A stretch of DNA of 64,000 bases, from assembly GCF_016801865.2 (NCBI RefSeq), contig NC_068938.1:29958240-30022239 (forward strand), written 5' to 3'. The stretch is from Culex pipiens pallens (lineage: Eukaryota > Arthropoda > Insecta > Diptera > Culicidae). This document shows, piece after piece, positions 34,985-45,076 of this stretch. Under the pieces are notes generated by a model that did not search any database, was not told where the DNA came from, and saw nothing but the letters and a program-made list of their open reading frames with translations. Numbering within the stretch: position 1 is the first letter of the stretch; the number at the start of each line of letters is the position of its first letter. The translations under genes were made by a program, and so were the position numbers.

Positions 34985-35502
34985 AATTACCCATGCTCGG
35001 GATAGTTTCCTTTAGTATAGTTGTACATAACATACTGCAGTTTGAACCATTTTTCAAAAGTTTTGTAAACAAAAATTACCAGCTTTTGTAAACATGCTCT
35101 ATTTTGGTCTAAAAAAGAAAATTTTAAGTTTTTAAATATTTTGCATGCTAAACTTGTTATATTTTGAACACAAACGTACAGGTTTAATGTAAATTGCTGT
35201 AACTTATAGAATATTAAAAGTTCGGATGAATAAGAAACATTTTGCTTAAGATTTCTTCAAAATGTTGAAAGGGGGATCAAGTTACCCCCAACATTTTGAA
35301 AATGCCAGTTTAAAATATTTTTTTAAAGCGCTTGGCATGGTTCGAAGAGTTTATCTGATGAAATACTCTTATCAGCCAAACATGAATGTTGAATGTTTAA
35401 GCTTTCAATTCATGCAAAAAGTTCATAGTTTTGTGAGAAATTGACAGAGATATGTGCGATACAAAAAAAAGGGGAACAAGTCTCCCCACTCTCCCCTACT
35501 GC
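34985..35502. repeat. Repeat-like segment ending in CTCCCCTACTGC
   Basis: The segment has the feel of a MITE: TCGGGATAGTTTCCTTTAGTA at the left, the short palindrome GGGGGATCAAGTTACCCCC in the middle, and ACTCTCCCCTACTGC at the right, which resembles the CAGTAGGGGA terminus of the 3360 family. The boundaries are uncertain. Confidence 0.35.
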
Positions 35503-35772
35503 AAAAAAAATCAATGTTATTAAGAAGTGTGCTAAGCAACATTTTCAGGACAAATTTAGTGATCTGATGTAAAATCTATGTTATAAAATTTTTAATTGCT
35601 GTCACAACCCTGCGAAAAAACAATCAATTGTTTTTCAAAATATTTCAGTTTCGATCAGTCAAATAAAAAAGTTTTACGTTTATCAATTTATGCATCATAT
35701 TCCACTTATTTGTAATAAAGATAAAGATTGATTTTTCGTTTCAATAAAATCTTTATATTTTTCACATAAGGT
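35503..35772. other. AT-rich spacer
   Basis: No supported feature. Confidence 0.5.
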
Positions 35773-35783
35773 AAAGATTAATT

Positions 35784-36182
35784 GGCAGTGCGTGGCCGAA
35801 TGGTTACGCTGTCCGCTTTGTAAGCGGATGATTCTGGGTTCGATTCCCATCTGCTCCAACCTTCCATCGGATGAGGAAGTAAAATGTCGGTCCCGGCCTT
35901 GGTTGTTAGGGCTTTAAGTCATTCGAGGTGTAGGAGTCGTCTCCATGCCATAAGTACAAGCAACACACCAAACCAAGCCTACTCCGGTGGAATCGCTGGC
36001 GGCGGTTAGACTCGCAATCCGATGGTCGTCAGTTCAAACACTGTAGTCGAAGGTTCCTTGGAGTAGAAAGAGGTTTGCTCTCCCCATTCAAGCATTCGGA
36101 CTCCTAGGTTCGAGCAGAAACTTGCAATAGAGACCACAAAAGACCCGGGGGTCGTTGATGTGGATGGTTTGATTTGATTTTG
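35784..36182 (+). mobile_element. tRNA-derived SINE with 11-bp target duplication
   Basis: The head (35784-35858) is tRNA-like: a box A word TGGCCGAATGG, an anticodon arm TCCGCTTTGTAAGCGGA with a seven-base loop and TGT anticodon (threonine type), and a box B word GGTTCGATTCC. A second, weaker tRNA-like block lies at about 35990-36060 (GGCGGCGGTTAGACTCGC, then AGTTCAAAC), so the SINE looks dimeric. The 3' tail is TTTGATTTGATTTTG. Perfect AAAGATTAATT repeats flank it (35773-35783 and 36183-36193). The acceptor stem does not pair, so it is not a functional tRNA gene. Confidence 0.88.
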
Positions 36183-36196
36183 AAAGATTAATTAAT

Positions 36197-36379
36197 TAGA
36201 ACCACCCTAACATAAAACTTGTCTTGCTAAGAATCCTCAGATCCTAATAGGGGGAGGGCATCGCTATTTTTAGACCACGTTTTCCACTTTTTCTCCATCG
36301 AAACCTGCTACTTTATCGACATCATTTAGCTGGGCGAGATAGGACTAGTTAAGACTAGTTTTTTGTTAGGGTGGTTCTA
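36197..36379. mobile_element. MITE with TAGAACCACCCTAACA ends
   Basis: Ends TAGAACCACCCTAACA and TGTTAGGGTGGTTCTA are perfect 16-bp inverted repeats, with similarity continuing to about 30 bp. If the outer TA is the target duplication, this fits a Tc1/mariner-type MITE of about 180 bp. It starts four bases after the SINE target duplication. Confidence 0.82.
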
Positions 36380-36480
36380 CAAGAATGAAATTTTCGGCAA
36401 TTTGTGCAAAAAAAATATCAAGTAATCAAAAAAATATTACAGCAAGCATTTTTTTTGAAGGAAAACTTACTTTTAGACTT
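36380..36480. other. AT-rich spacer
   Basis: No supported feature. Confidence 0.5.
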
Positions 36481-37340
36481 TTAAATGTTTTACTCATTTA
36501 GAACCAAAACTATCAGTCAAGCGAGCATCACAACGACGTCAAGCACCGTCAAGCTCTCTAAGTACAGCTTGGCAGATGTTGGAGATACACGGCAATGGCA
36601 ACGGTACACGTTTCCGATGATGAGGGTACTTCGTTGGAATAGACCAGCGGCAACCCCATGGGTTCGAAATTGATGGCCCGGCCGCTGCGGTCGGTGCCCA
36701 CCGGAGTCGGTTACGGGCGTAACAACGCGTGACAAATTTCCACGTGTGAGCGCGCTCTTGTCGATGGCCTCCGGCGTTGACGTTGGTGAAGGTCACACCT
36801 TGTAACGATTAGGGTTGGTAAGGGGAACAATTTTAGAAATTTAAGTTTTCGGTTTTGTTATTTTTGATGAAATATAACTAAAACAAACATTTACGAAAAC
36901 ATGTTTTGAAATAAAACGTTATTTAAATTTTATCAAAATTGTAAGGCTCAGCAATATTCAGTCAACCCTTTTCCGCCAGCCATCCTTTCGCCAAAAGTAC
37001 GACCTTCGTAGATCATGATGCATTTTTCCCCACGGGAAATGCTCCATCAGGCATCAGGCTCGTAGCGTTTTTCCACCTATCTGGGCACATCATCAGGTAA
37101 GAGTGATAACGTCGCCAACCAGGCAGGCTGCTGCGAATGATGTGATGAACAGTGCCTTGTGGTTTGGGGGCCTTGCTTCCTTCCGATTTTTTTGTTGTTG
37201 CTTGCGTTCGTTTGGAGGATTCTCTCAGGAGGACTATGCAGCGACGTGGTGAATGATACATTTTTGCGGGCTTGTTCCATCAGTTCATATTAGATGCGAC
37301 GTGCGTGCATCATTCATTAGCTAGAGTGACTTTGACGGTC
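36481..37340. other. Higher-GC segment with overlapping frames, unassigned
   Basis: All minus-strand frames of 36517-36796 are open for 70-85 codons in patches and the base composition is coding-like, yet no single frame reads through. A second patch at 37013-37280 behaves similarly. This could be a decayed gene or retroelement fragment on the minus strand; no domain was recognised. Confidence 0.25.
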
Positions 37341-37745
37341 CTGGTTCGTTAAGGGGAATTGGTTTTTTTTAGAGAAATTGATGTGATTTTCGAATCAACA
37401 ATAATTACTTATGAGTCAGTTCATGCCAACTGTACACAAAAAAGTACAAATTTGAAATTGACCTTTTCTGATCATGCTCAAATTTGGAGGAGCTGTTTAA
37501 CTTTTGAAACGTGCAAGAATCCAAAATTTCAGCAAAATTGGACCATACCTTCTATTATGCCCACAGTTTTGTGATTTTCGACAATTTCTCAAACAATCTC
37601 AAAAAAGATGGCCATATTTTGGAAACGAAAATGATAGGACAAAACTCGAATGCTCTCGAAACTCGAAAACTGGGTGACTTTGATAGGTTTGTTATTTTTT
37701 CGCAAAATGAAGAGATAAAATTAAATACGTGCGGAAAAGTCAGTT
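37341..37745. other. AT-rich sequence, nothing recognised
   Basis: The sequence has short plus-strand frames (37359-37574 and 37511-37747) with no domain. It may be an old repeat. Confidence 0.35.
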
Positions 37746-37994
37746 AACTAGGGGAAATATACCCATTTTAATCACAATAAGCCGTTCGACCAATTCTCAT
37801 CACTTTTGCCGTTTTCCGCTATTTAATCAACATTTTCAGATATATCAACAATGGAGAGTTGCTTGCTCACTTTTATTTAAGCTATTTATTACTTTGAAAC
37901 AGTCAAAAACACTTTATTAAAGCTTTAATTCATGTTCAAAGTGCTGATAGGCCGATAATAGAAATAGGCTGAGAAAGGGTATAGTTCCCCTATA
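37746..37994. mobile_element. MITE with ACTAGGGGAA ends, copy 3
   Basis: Left AACTAGGGGAAATATACCC and right GGGTATAGTTCCCCTATA form an imperfect inverted repeat. The body shares GTTGCTTGCTCACTT, a TTAAGCTATTTATTAC-type word and CAAAGTGCTGATA with copy 2 at 15091-15340. Confidence 0.72.
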
Positions 37995-38401
37995 ATTATG
38001 AAAATGTTGATGAAAACTATAATTTTAATCTTCTCAAAGTGTCATGATATTCTCAGAGAACATGATTTTTAAATGGAAAACGGAATGCATTTTTGGATTC
38101 TTTGGACAGTTTTCCCCTAGGAGACGGTAAAATAAGTTTGTAAATAATAAATATTATGTGTTATTGATACATATTTTTAGAAAATCTCCAGATTTAAAGG
38201 CCTTTTCAGTTGAACAAATTTTATATAAAAAGCAAAACCTTTTGATTCGTGCTTTGAATTCAGTTTAAAATGCAAATTAAATCGATTATTTTATAAACAT
38301 AACAAGTTTTAACGAATTCCATGCAACATTTTGACTTTTTAGCAATTTTACCTAAAATTTATACTCTTTGTAAAACAGCTTATATTCTTAGTTAACCTTA
38401 T
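37995..38401. other. AT-rich spacer
   Basis: No supported feature. Confidence 0.5.
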
Positions 38402-39633
38402 GGGTAATTCTCCGCCAACTCACACAGCAGTTGCCCCGACCCCTCTTCGATATGCGTGAAACTTTGTCCTAAGGGGTAACTTTTGTCCCTGATCACGAAT
38501 CCGAGGTCCGTTTTTTGATATCTCGTGACGGAGGGGCGGTACGACCCCTTCCATTTTTGAACATGCGAAAAAAGAGGTGTTTTTCAATAATTTGCAGCCT
38601 GAAACGGTGATGAGATAGAAATTTGGTGTCAAAGGGACTTTTGTGTAAAATTAGACGCCCGATTTGATGGCGTACTCAGAATTTCGAAAAAACGTATTTT
38701 TCATCGAAAAAAACACTAAAAAAGTTTTAAAAATTCTCCCATTTTCCGTTACTCGACTGTAAAAAAATTTGGAACATGTCATTTTATGGGAAATTTAATG
38801 TTCTTTTCGAATCTACATTGACCCAGAAGGGTCATTTTTTCATTTAGAACCAAATTTTTCATTTTAAAATTTCGTGTTTTTTCTAACTTTGCAGGGTTAT
38901 TTTTTAGAGTGTAACAATGTTCTACAAAGTTGTAGAGCAGACAATTACAAAAATTTTGATATAAAAACATAAGGGGTTTGCTTATAAACATCACGAGTTA
39001 TCGCGATTTTACGAAAAAAAGTTTTGAAAAAGTTGGTCGTCATCGATCATGGCCATTCATGGTCACCCGCGACAGACACGGACGACGAAACAAAGAGAAA
39101 CGAAAAAAGTAACTTTTTCAAAACTTTTTTTTTTGTAGAATATTGTTAAACTCTAAAAAATAACCCTGCAAAGTTAGAAAAAACACGAAATTTTAAAATG
39201 AAAAATTTTGTTCTAAATGAAAAAATGACCCATCTGGGACAATGTAGATTCGAAAAGTAAATTAAATTTCCCATAAAATGAGATGTTCCAATTTTTTTTA
39301 CAGTTTTTAGTGTTTTTTTCGATGAAAAATACGTTTTTTCGGAATTCTGAGTACGCCATCAAATCAGGCGTCTAATTTTACATAAAAGTCCCTTTGACAC
39401 CAAATTTCTATCTCATCACCGTTTCAGGCTGCAAATTATTGAAAAACACCTCTTTTTTCGCATGTTCAAAAATGGAAGGGGTCGTACCGCCCCTCCGTCA
39501 CGAGATATCGAAAAACGGACCTCGGATTCGTGATCAGGGACAAAAGTTACCCCTTAGGACAAAGTTTCACGCAAATCGAAGAGGGGTCGGGGCAACTTTT
39601 CCCAATTTCGTGTGAGTTGGTAGAGAATTACCC
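38402..39633. mobile_element. Family D palindrome D2, complete
   Basis: Ends GGGTAATTCTCCGCCAACTC and GAGTTGGTAGAGAATTACCC are inverted repeats. TTAT lies directly outside both ends (38398-38401 and 39634-39637), a 4-bp target duplication. The arms pair for several hundred bases: ACGGAGGGGCGGTACGACCC with GGGTCGTACCGCCCCTCCGT and TTCGGATTCGTGATCAGG with its complement. The centre near 39060-39130 holds the asymmetric word GACAGACACGGACGACGAAA, also present in D1. The matching short frames on both strands are mirror images. Confidence 0.92.
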
Positions 39634-41034
39634 TTATATAAAAATTGTTTTTTTTAACTTGAAAACTATATTAGAAACCTTAGTGATGGTACATTTGACG
39701 TGAAAGTAAAGTTTGAATACCTTAAATCTGACATTACCCATAAAAAGTCACTCCGGAATTGGAACTAAAAGTTTTTAACGCAACTATTTTTTTTTAAATA
39801 GTATTGATTTTTTTTTCAAAAATGTTGCAAGGATCTTGTGTGGTTTACCCCTGAAAATGTTTTAAAAATAATTATCTTGAGAAAAATCGTACTAGTTGTA
39901 AAATAATCCAAAAATAAATGTCGGTTTACGGTATTCTTTTTTATTTGCTTTGGACTTTATAATACAACATTTTAATGGAAATAGAAGTAGAATTATCTGA
40001 AAACAATTAGAAATTCAGCATGTTTTTTTTGCGAATTTCCGATGCACAGAACCGCGAAAAGTTTCATCAATACTTAAATATTCTGAAAACTTATGATTGC
40101 AAATCATTTGGCCTGGTGTAAAATGCATTTAAAAATTATTTATTTTAATGTTGAAAACCTAGCGCGTTATTTTTTTGCAGTCCCTCCCTTGCCCTCTAGA
40201 CTTAAGTCAAAGTCAAGGGACATAAACTACAAAACATATTTGGAACGGCTTTAAAAAATGAAAAATAAATTTGGGCCTAATTTTTTTTGAAAAATTAATA
40301 TCTTTAAAAAAAACTGGCTGCCAGTTTTTCGAAAAAAAATCATGATATTTTGTATACTTCAATAAATAAATATCTTCATTTTACGTCAAAAATCAATCCG
40401 GCTCGCAAGCAAAGCCAATTTCTCTCTTAGAACTTACACAAAAACGACTTGCAAAAATATTTAAACGATCAAAAAAGCAAAAATTTAGTCAAAAAGGTTG
40501 GACTGACCTACATTTTGATTTTTAAAAAAGATTGTATTCATACTGTAGTCATGGTTGCTCACGTTTATTTTTTTTCATAAAATTAAAAAAAAATCTTTTT
40601 ATAGCTGAGGAAAAAGTATAAACATAAAACAATAGAAAATATTTGGTTTCAGGCGGGATGTCAAAGCATTTTAGGTACTTGATGGGACAAATTTATTGAC
40701 AGCTGGAGCAATATTGATATCGAGAAGATCGACAGCCAGAAGGTCGACTGTGTAAAGTTTTCATGTTTTACACAATTTAAGGAAAATGAAAACATTGGCC
40801 AACATTTCGAAGAATTGCTCTTATCCAAAATTGCTAATTCAAATCAACACTTACTTATTTTTAAATATTTCTGTGTAAACTTTTGACATTTTGAAAAAAA
40901 TATGTACGGACATGAAAAAGGTTGATTAGGCTTAACAAAATTAACAAAATTATTGAAACACAAACCATTTTGTTAATTGATTAAAAAGGTAATATTGTGA
41001 ATATCGTTGGTTGTGATAAAAAAATAATTAAACA
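39634..41034. other. AT-rich spacer, nothing recognised
   Basis: No gene or repeat with readable ends. A CAGAAGGTCGACTG word near 40736 recalls the minisatellite at 20427. Confidence 0.45.
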
Positions 41035-41098
41035 ATATTATTTCATTAGAAACCAGTGAATTGCGAAAGCTACTTTACTTTATCGATAAAGTAAAATA

Positions 41099-42293
41099 CA
41101 GTAGTCCCTCATATTCGGAACAGTTTACAGATCGGCCATTGTTCAAAAAATCATAGCAAATCGATTATTGAACATAATGATTCGCTTTTATCTTCACGTG
41201 GAAGCTTTTCTTGTGATCTTTCGATTGATGCAAATTTGAACGTTTTATATCAAGTTTAAAAAAAATATTTTCTACAAAATAATGACCTCCCACACGGGAA
41301 CCAATGAAGCTCAAGCTTGGTAATGTTGAATGGTCTGATAACTTTTTTTTGTGAAAATATCTGTCAAATTCAGGTGTTCCACAATTGTGGGAGGCACAAT
41401 GACATCTCACAATGATGGAGCAGGCAATTTTGAGGCAGTGTTTTGCAGCTCTGAACAAAATAGTCTCAAAATGCAGTATTTTGTTCAAAATCAACTACTT
41501 TTGCTATTGAAATAGCAAGAGAATGTCCAAATAAGGGTCCTAAAAATAGAAGGGTCGCAGGAAAGATGCATTTGGCATTAGGGTGTAATATGGTTGTATG
41601 GAAAAAAATTAAGTTGTCCAAATTTAGCGAGCACAGCAATTTTTCAGTTCCTTTTGGGGTCCTAAACAACTCCCCAAAGTTTGGGAACGATTGGTTTAGT
41701 CCTCGCTTTGCGCAAAGCGATTCAATTTTCCATATAAATTTGTATGGGAAAACCCATTTTTTTGGATTTTGATATTTATAAAATCCTCGTTTCACGCTGT
41801 ACTAAAACCGGATTCATATTCGGATGCTCTAAAAGGTGCTCTACAACTTTCCCGAAGAGAGTATGGTGCTAACTTGGTCCTAAAAAAAGATACAGCGGGC
41901 GAAAACTCGTCTAAAACGTGTTTTTTGCTCGAAAATCACGTTTTAGACAAGTTTTGAGGACGCTGTATCTTCTTTTAGAGACAAGCTAGCACCATACTCT
42001 CTTCGGGAAAGTTGTAGAGTTTTAGTACAGCGTGAAACGAGGATTTTATAAATATCAAAATAAAAAAAAAGGTTTTTCTCATACAAATTTATATAGAAAA
42101 TTGAATCGCTTTGCGCAAAGCGATGACTAAACCAATCGTTCCCAAACTTTGGGGAGTTGTTTAGGACCCCAAAAGGAAAAATTGCTGTGCTGGAAAATCG
42201 ATTTTGATATTACACCCTAATTTTGCATGCTATTGACAAATTATCACAAAAGTGTTCAGAAATTGTGGGTGTTCCGAATATGTGGGATGACTG
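41099..42293. mobile_element. pogo-like non-autonomous DNA element flanked by TA
   Basis: Left end CAGTAGTCCCTCATATTCGG and right end CCGAATATGTGGGATGACTG match at 21 of 24 inverted positions when the next four bases are included. TA lies on both sides (41097-41098 and 42294-42295). CAGT termini with a TA duplication are typical of pogo/Tigger-type mariners. The 1195-bp interior has no transposase; minus-strand frames at 41165-41494 and 41466-41795 show no DDE signature that I can recognise. A palindrome occupies its centre. Confidence 0.87.
41577..42225. mobile_element. Palindromic MITE nested in the pogo-like element
   Basis: Perfect ends ATTAGGGTGTAATA and TATTACACCCTAAT. Arms of about 300 bp pair closely: CCCAAAGTTTGGGAACGATT with AATCGTTCCCAAACTTTGGG, CGCTTTGCGCAAAGCGATTC with GAATCGCTTTGCGCAAAGCG, and GAAGAGAGTATGGTGCTA with TAGCACCATACTCTCTTC. 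The axis is near 41922. Confidence 0.9.
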
Positions 42294-42376
42294 TACTGGT
42301 ATTTAAAATTGAGGTGAAAAATCACCGATTGTGGTTGGACTCTCAATAATATTTAAACATAATGAATGTACAAAAA

Positions 42377-42770
42377 AAAAGAACTGAATAAATACATATA
42401 AATAAAAAAATTAAATAAGTAAATAAATAAAACAATTTTATTATTTACATTGCGCTATTTTGATTTATAATAATCTTCTGGTCAAAATACCGACTCTGAA
42501 ATAATGTCTAAGCACTTTTTTAGGGGCAGCTTCGAATTTTTTTTTGGAGACTTGGGTAAGAGAAATAATTATGCAAAATGGCTTCTGAAATCATATACGC
42601 ATGTATATAATGCAAAAAAAGATTGTCAATATCGTATAAATCTGTTTAAATGAGTTTTTATAAATTTTATAATAATTTATTTTTTTTCCATGAAAATTTA
42701 GAAGAAACTGCCTGGTAACTTGGTTTTAGGAACATTTGAAGAAATATTCATTTTAATTTAAATTTTACAC
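42377..42770. other. AT-rich spacer beginning with an A-rich tail
   Basis: 42372-42440 is A/T-rich and probably the degraded tail of the Juan-like copy. Nothing else is recognised. Confidence 0.45.
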
Positions 42771-44345
42771 CAAGGTTCGAAGTAAGAAGATAATGGTGGT
42801 ACTTGTGTTGCACTGAAGTTTCGAGGGTTGGCCCAAGGAGTGGGTGGGTTTTCCGCCGAAAAACAAGACAAAAAAGAGCAAACTCACCATCAATGATGAT
42901 GGATGCCGGGTACTAGTGACATACCCACCCAGAAAGTGAACCATGTCCTTTTACCATTGTACAAGACCTCCAAAGTCGCGCTCTGGCACAAAAGACTTTT
43001 CGGGGTGGTTTGAGCACTAAGGACCTCGCTTGCTCTCGAAAGCATCTGGGAGGAGGGAAATGGGAAGTAAATTGAAATCTGACAAGCGGAATACGATGAT
43101 TGAATTTCTGGCGCGGACTCTTCAGAAACAGAGGAGGTTGAGTTACGTCCTTGTCACTGTCATAGTCGTTGAGTCTCTGGTCCTGGCTGATAAAACGCAC
43201 ACACCAGAGAGAATATTGAATTGCTGATAAGAACACGAAACAGCTACAAGTTGTGTAACGCCGGTGACAGGACTCGAAGAGTTGGAGCCGCGATTGTTTT
43301 GAGAGTCGTATTTCAAGGTTTGAAGTGAAATTGGCGGTTTGCTGAAGAGCGATAAGAGTGATTGGGAGTGAAATTGAAGAAGGAACGTGCGTGTTTTTTC
43401 TTGGGAAAATGGTGAAATTTTTATTTTTTGTAGTAACTTTAATTGAGTAGTCACTACGAGTACAGAAATTGTTAAGAAATAAAATGTTTCCGCTAAGGGT
43501 ACTGAGAATTTCATTCCAATCAAGTTTTATTTCCAAGAAAAATTTTACAGGCTTCTAATCAGCAGTAATCCGCAAGCATGCGTTATAAGACAAAAAAAAA
43601 CAACTCCCTGAAGAATTTTACCACCCAAAAATGCTCACCACAGCTGCTGCTGCCACTCCACGAAAAACCACAATTCATAATTCTTTTAATAAGAAGGCTT
43701 ACGGACTTTTCCCACGAAAAGTCGTCAAAGAATGCTTCGTCGAAGACATTTCACATTTCAGCGCGGCCAAAACTTCCAAACTTATGCCACAAATTTCCCA
43801 TCGGCTGGGCTCCCCCAAACTGCCACAACTCCTGGTTGGGTGAAACAAGTTGAATATTCAGCGAGTAAATTAAATTAGATTACAACATTAGCCCTCTTGC
43901 GTTCACGGGGCTCGGTGTTTCGGTTCTGGGTAGTCCGGTTGGTCGTGTTGGAAAGGGAAAAAAATCCGGAATCACCTGGCACAGTATAAATTAGAGGTTG
44001 CAGCTTAAGAAATGGTTATTTGCGGAAATGTACAAAAGAATCTCTAAAAAAAATTAACGGAAATTTAATTAGTTTTTGACGAAATTCAAATAGAAAATCA
44101 TAATTTAGGACATCTTTTAACTGTGCATCAGAAATGGTCACCGAGGAAATACCCGAAGACCAACTCGCTCCCGAGCGGGCAGGCAAGGATTGGGACTCCG
44201 GTTTGATTCAATTTGTCCGATTAGTGTGTGGAGGTGGGAGGAGCGGGAGGATTGTTTCATGGGAAAAGTTGGTAATTAAGTAGCTGAATTTAATAATATT
44301 CACAACCTAATAGGTTGGGGCTTTTTTTTACTCCTGGATTGGATG
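42771..44345. other. Higher-GC single-copy island
   Basis: Not repeated in the window. It contains the longest non-repeat frame, minus 42913-43536 (207 codons), overlapped by a 126-codon frame in another phase (43143-43523). Neither shows a domain, signal peptide or consistent codon usage, and the GC-rich patches are not confined to one frame. I regard it as probably non-coding, with a small chance of an exon. Confidence 0.3.
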
Positions 44346-44354
44346 ATTGTCGAC

Positions 44355-44629
44355 CAGGGATGCCATATGGTTTTTAAAAATGTCTGTGAAAAAGTCTGTG
44401 TATGTCTGTGCACTTGCCTAACATTCAAATATATCAAATTATAGTCATGGAATTCCATAAGAAATTGCGTTTTCAAGCATTTTAAGACTAACGCAATTAG
44501 TTTCGGTTAATATTTTTACAAAATATTAATTTAATGAAGTTTTTTAAAAGTCTGTGCACCTCAAAAAATGTCTGGCACAAGCTTAAATGTCTGTGAAACA
44601 CAGACAAATCTGTGTATCTGGCATCCCTG
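44355..44629. mobile_element. hAT-like MITE with perfect 8-bp target duplication
   Basis: Ends CAGGGATGCCATAT and ATCTGGCATCCCTG are inverted repeats. Flanks TTGTCGAC at 44347-44354 and 44630-44637 are identical. The 275-bp interior has several ATGTCTGTG words and no frame. The perfect duplication suggests a fairly recent insertion into a single-copy island. Confidence 0.93.
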
Positions 44630-44637
44630 TTGTCGAC

Positions 44638-45076
44638 AGCTTGTAAGGATTAGTTGGAAAAGTTTGTTTAATTTGAGTGATTTAACTGTACAAAATATTT
44701 GGTTTAACTGGAAAAAACTATAGATGAGAAATTTAGACAAATTCCGGCAAGAATCAGATGTAATAAGATTTTTTGCAACGTTTGACCATTAATTCCATCC
44801 CAGTCTTTAAGAATTTGGCTTTTTGAAACCATATCAACTAACATAATGAAATTTTAGGTAATTTTGGACAAAACAAAATCATTCAAATTTCACTTGTTGT
44901 TGCTATGGAATCAGTTTTAGAGGTTGATTTCTCCAATGGATTTATTCTTTTTTTATGTTTATTTAAATGCACTTAGGACACTGTTAAGGCTTATTAGCCG
45001 TTTGCATGCGAAATTACAGGCGTATAGGCCAGACTCATAAGAAAATTTTCATTTACAATAATTATATTGTTGGTAC
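44638..45076. other. AT-rich spacer
   Basis: No supported feature. Confidence 0.5.

Larger units (their letters stand above)
41035..42376 (+). mobile_element. Juan-like LINE 3' tail, split by a pogo-like element
   Basis: Bases 41048-41098 (CAGTGAATTGCGAAAGCTAC) and 42294-42376 (TATTTAAAATTGAGGTGAAA, CTCAATAATATTTAA) match the 3' untranslated sequence after the Juan-like reverse transcriptase fragment at 48230-48345. Removing 41099-42293 and one TA restores one continuous 3' tail. An A-rich tail follows at 42377. The copy is 5' truncated, as is usual for non-LTR elements. Confidence 0.78.

Noticed and set aside
35784..35858. Functional tRNA-Thr gene
   Set aside because: The acceptor stem does not pair and the block is followed by a SINE body, tail and target duplications.
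42913..43536. 207-codon minus-strand gene
   Set aside because: Overlapped by another open phase, no recognisable domain, mixed composition; more likely a chance frame in a moderately GC-rich island.
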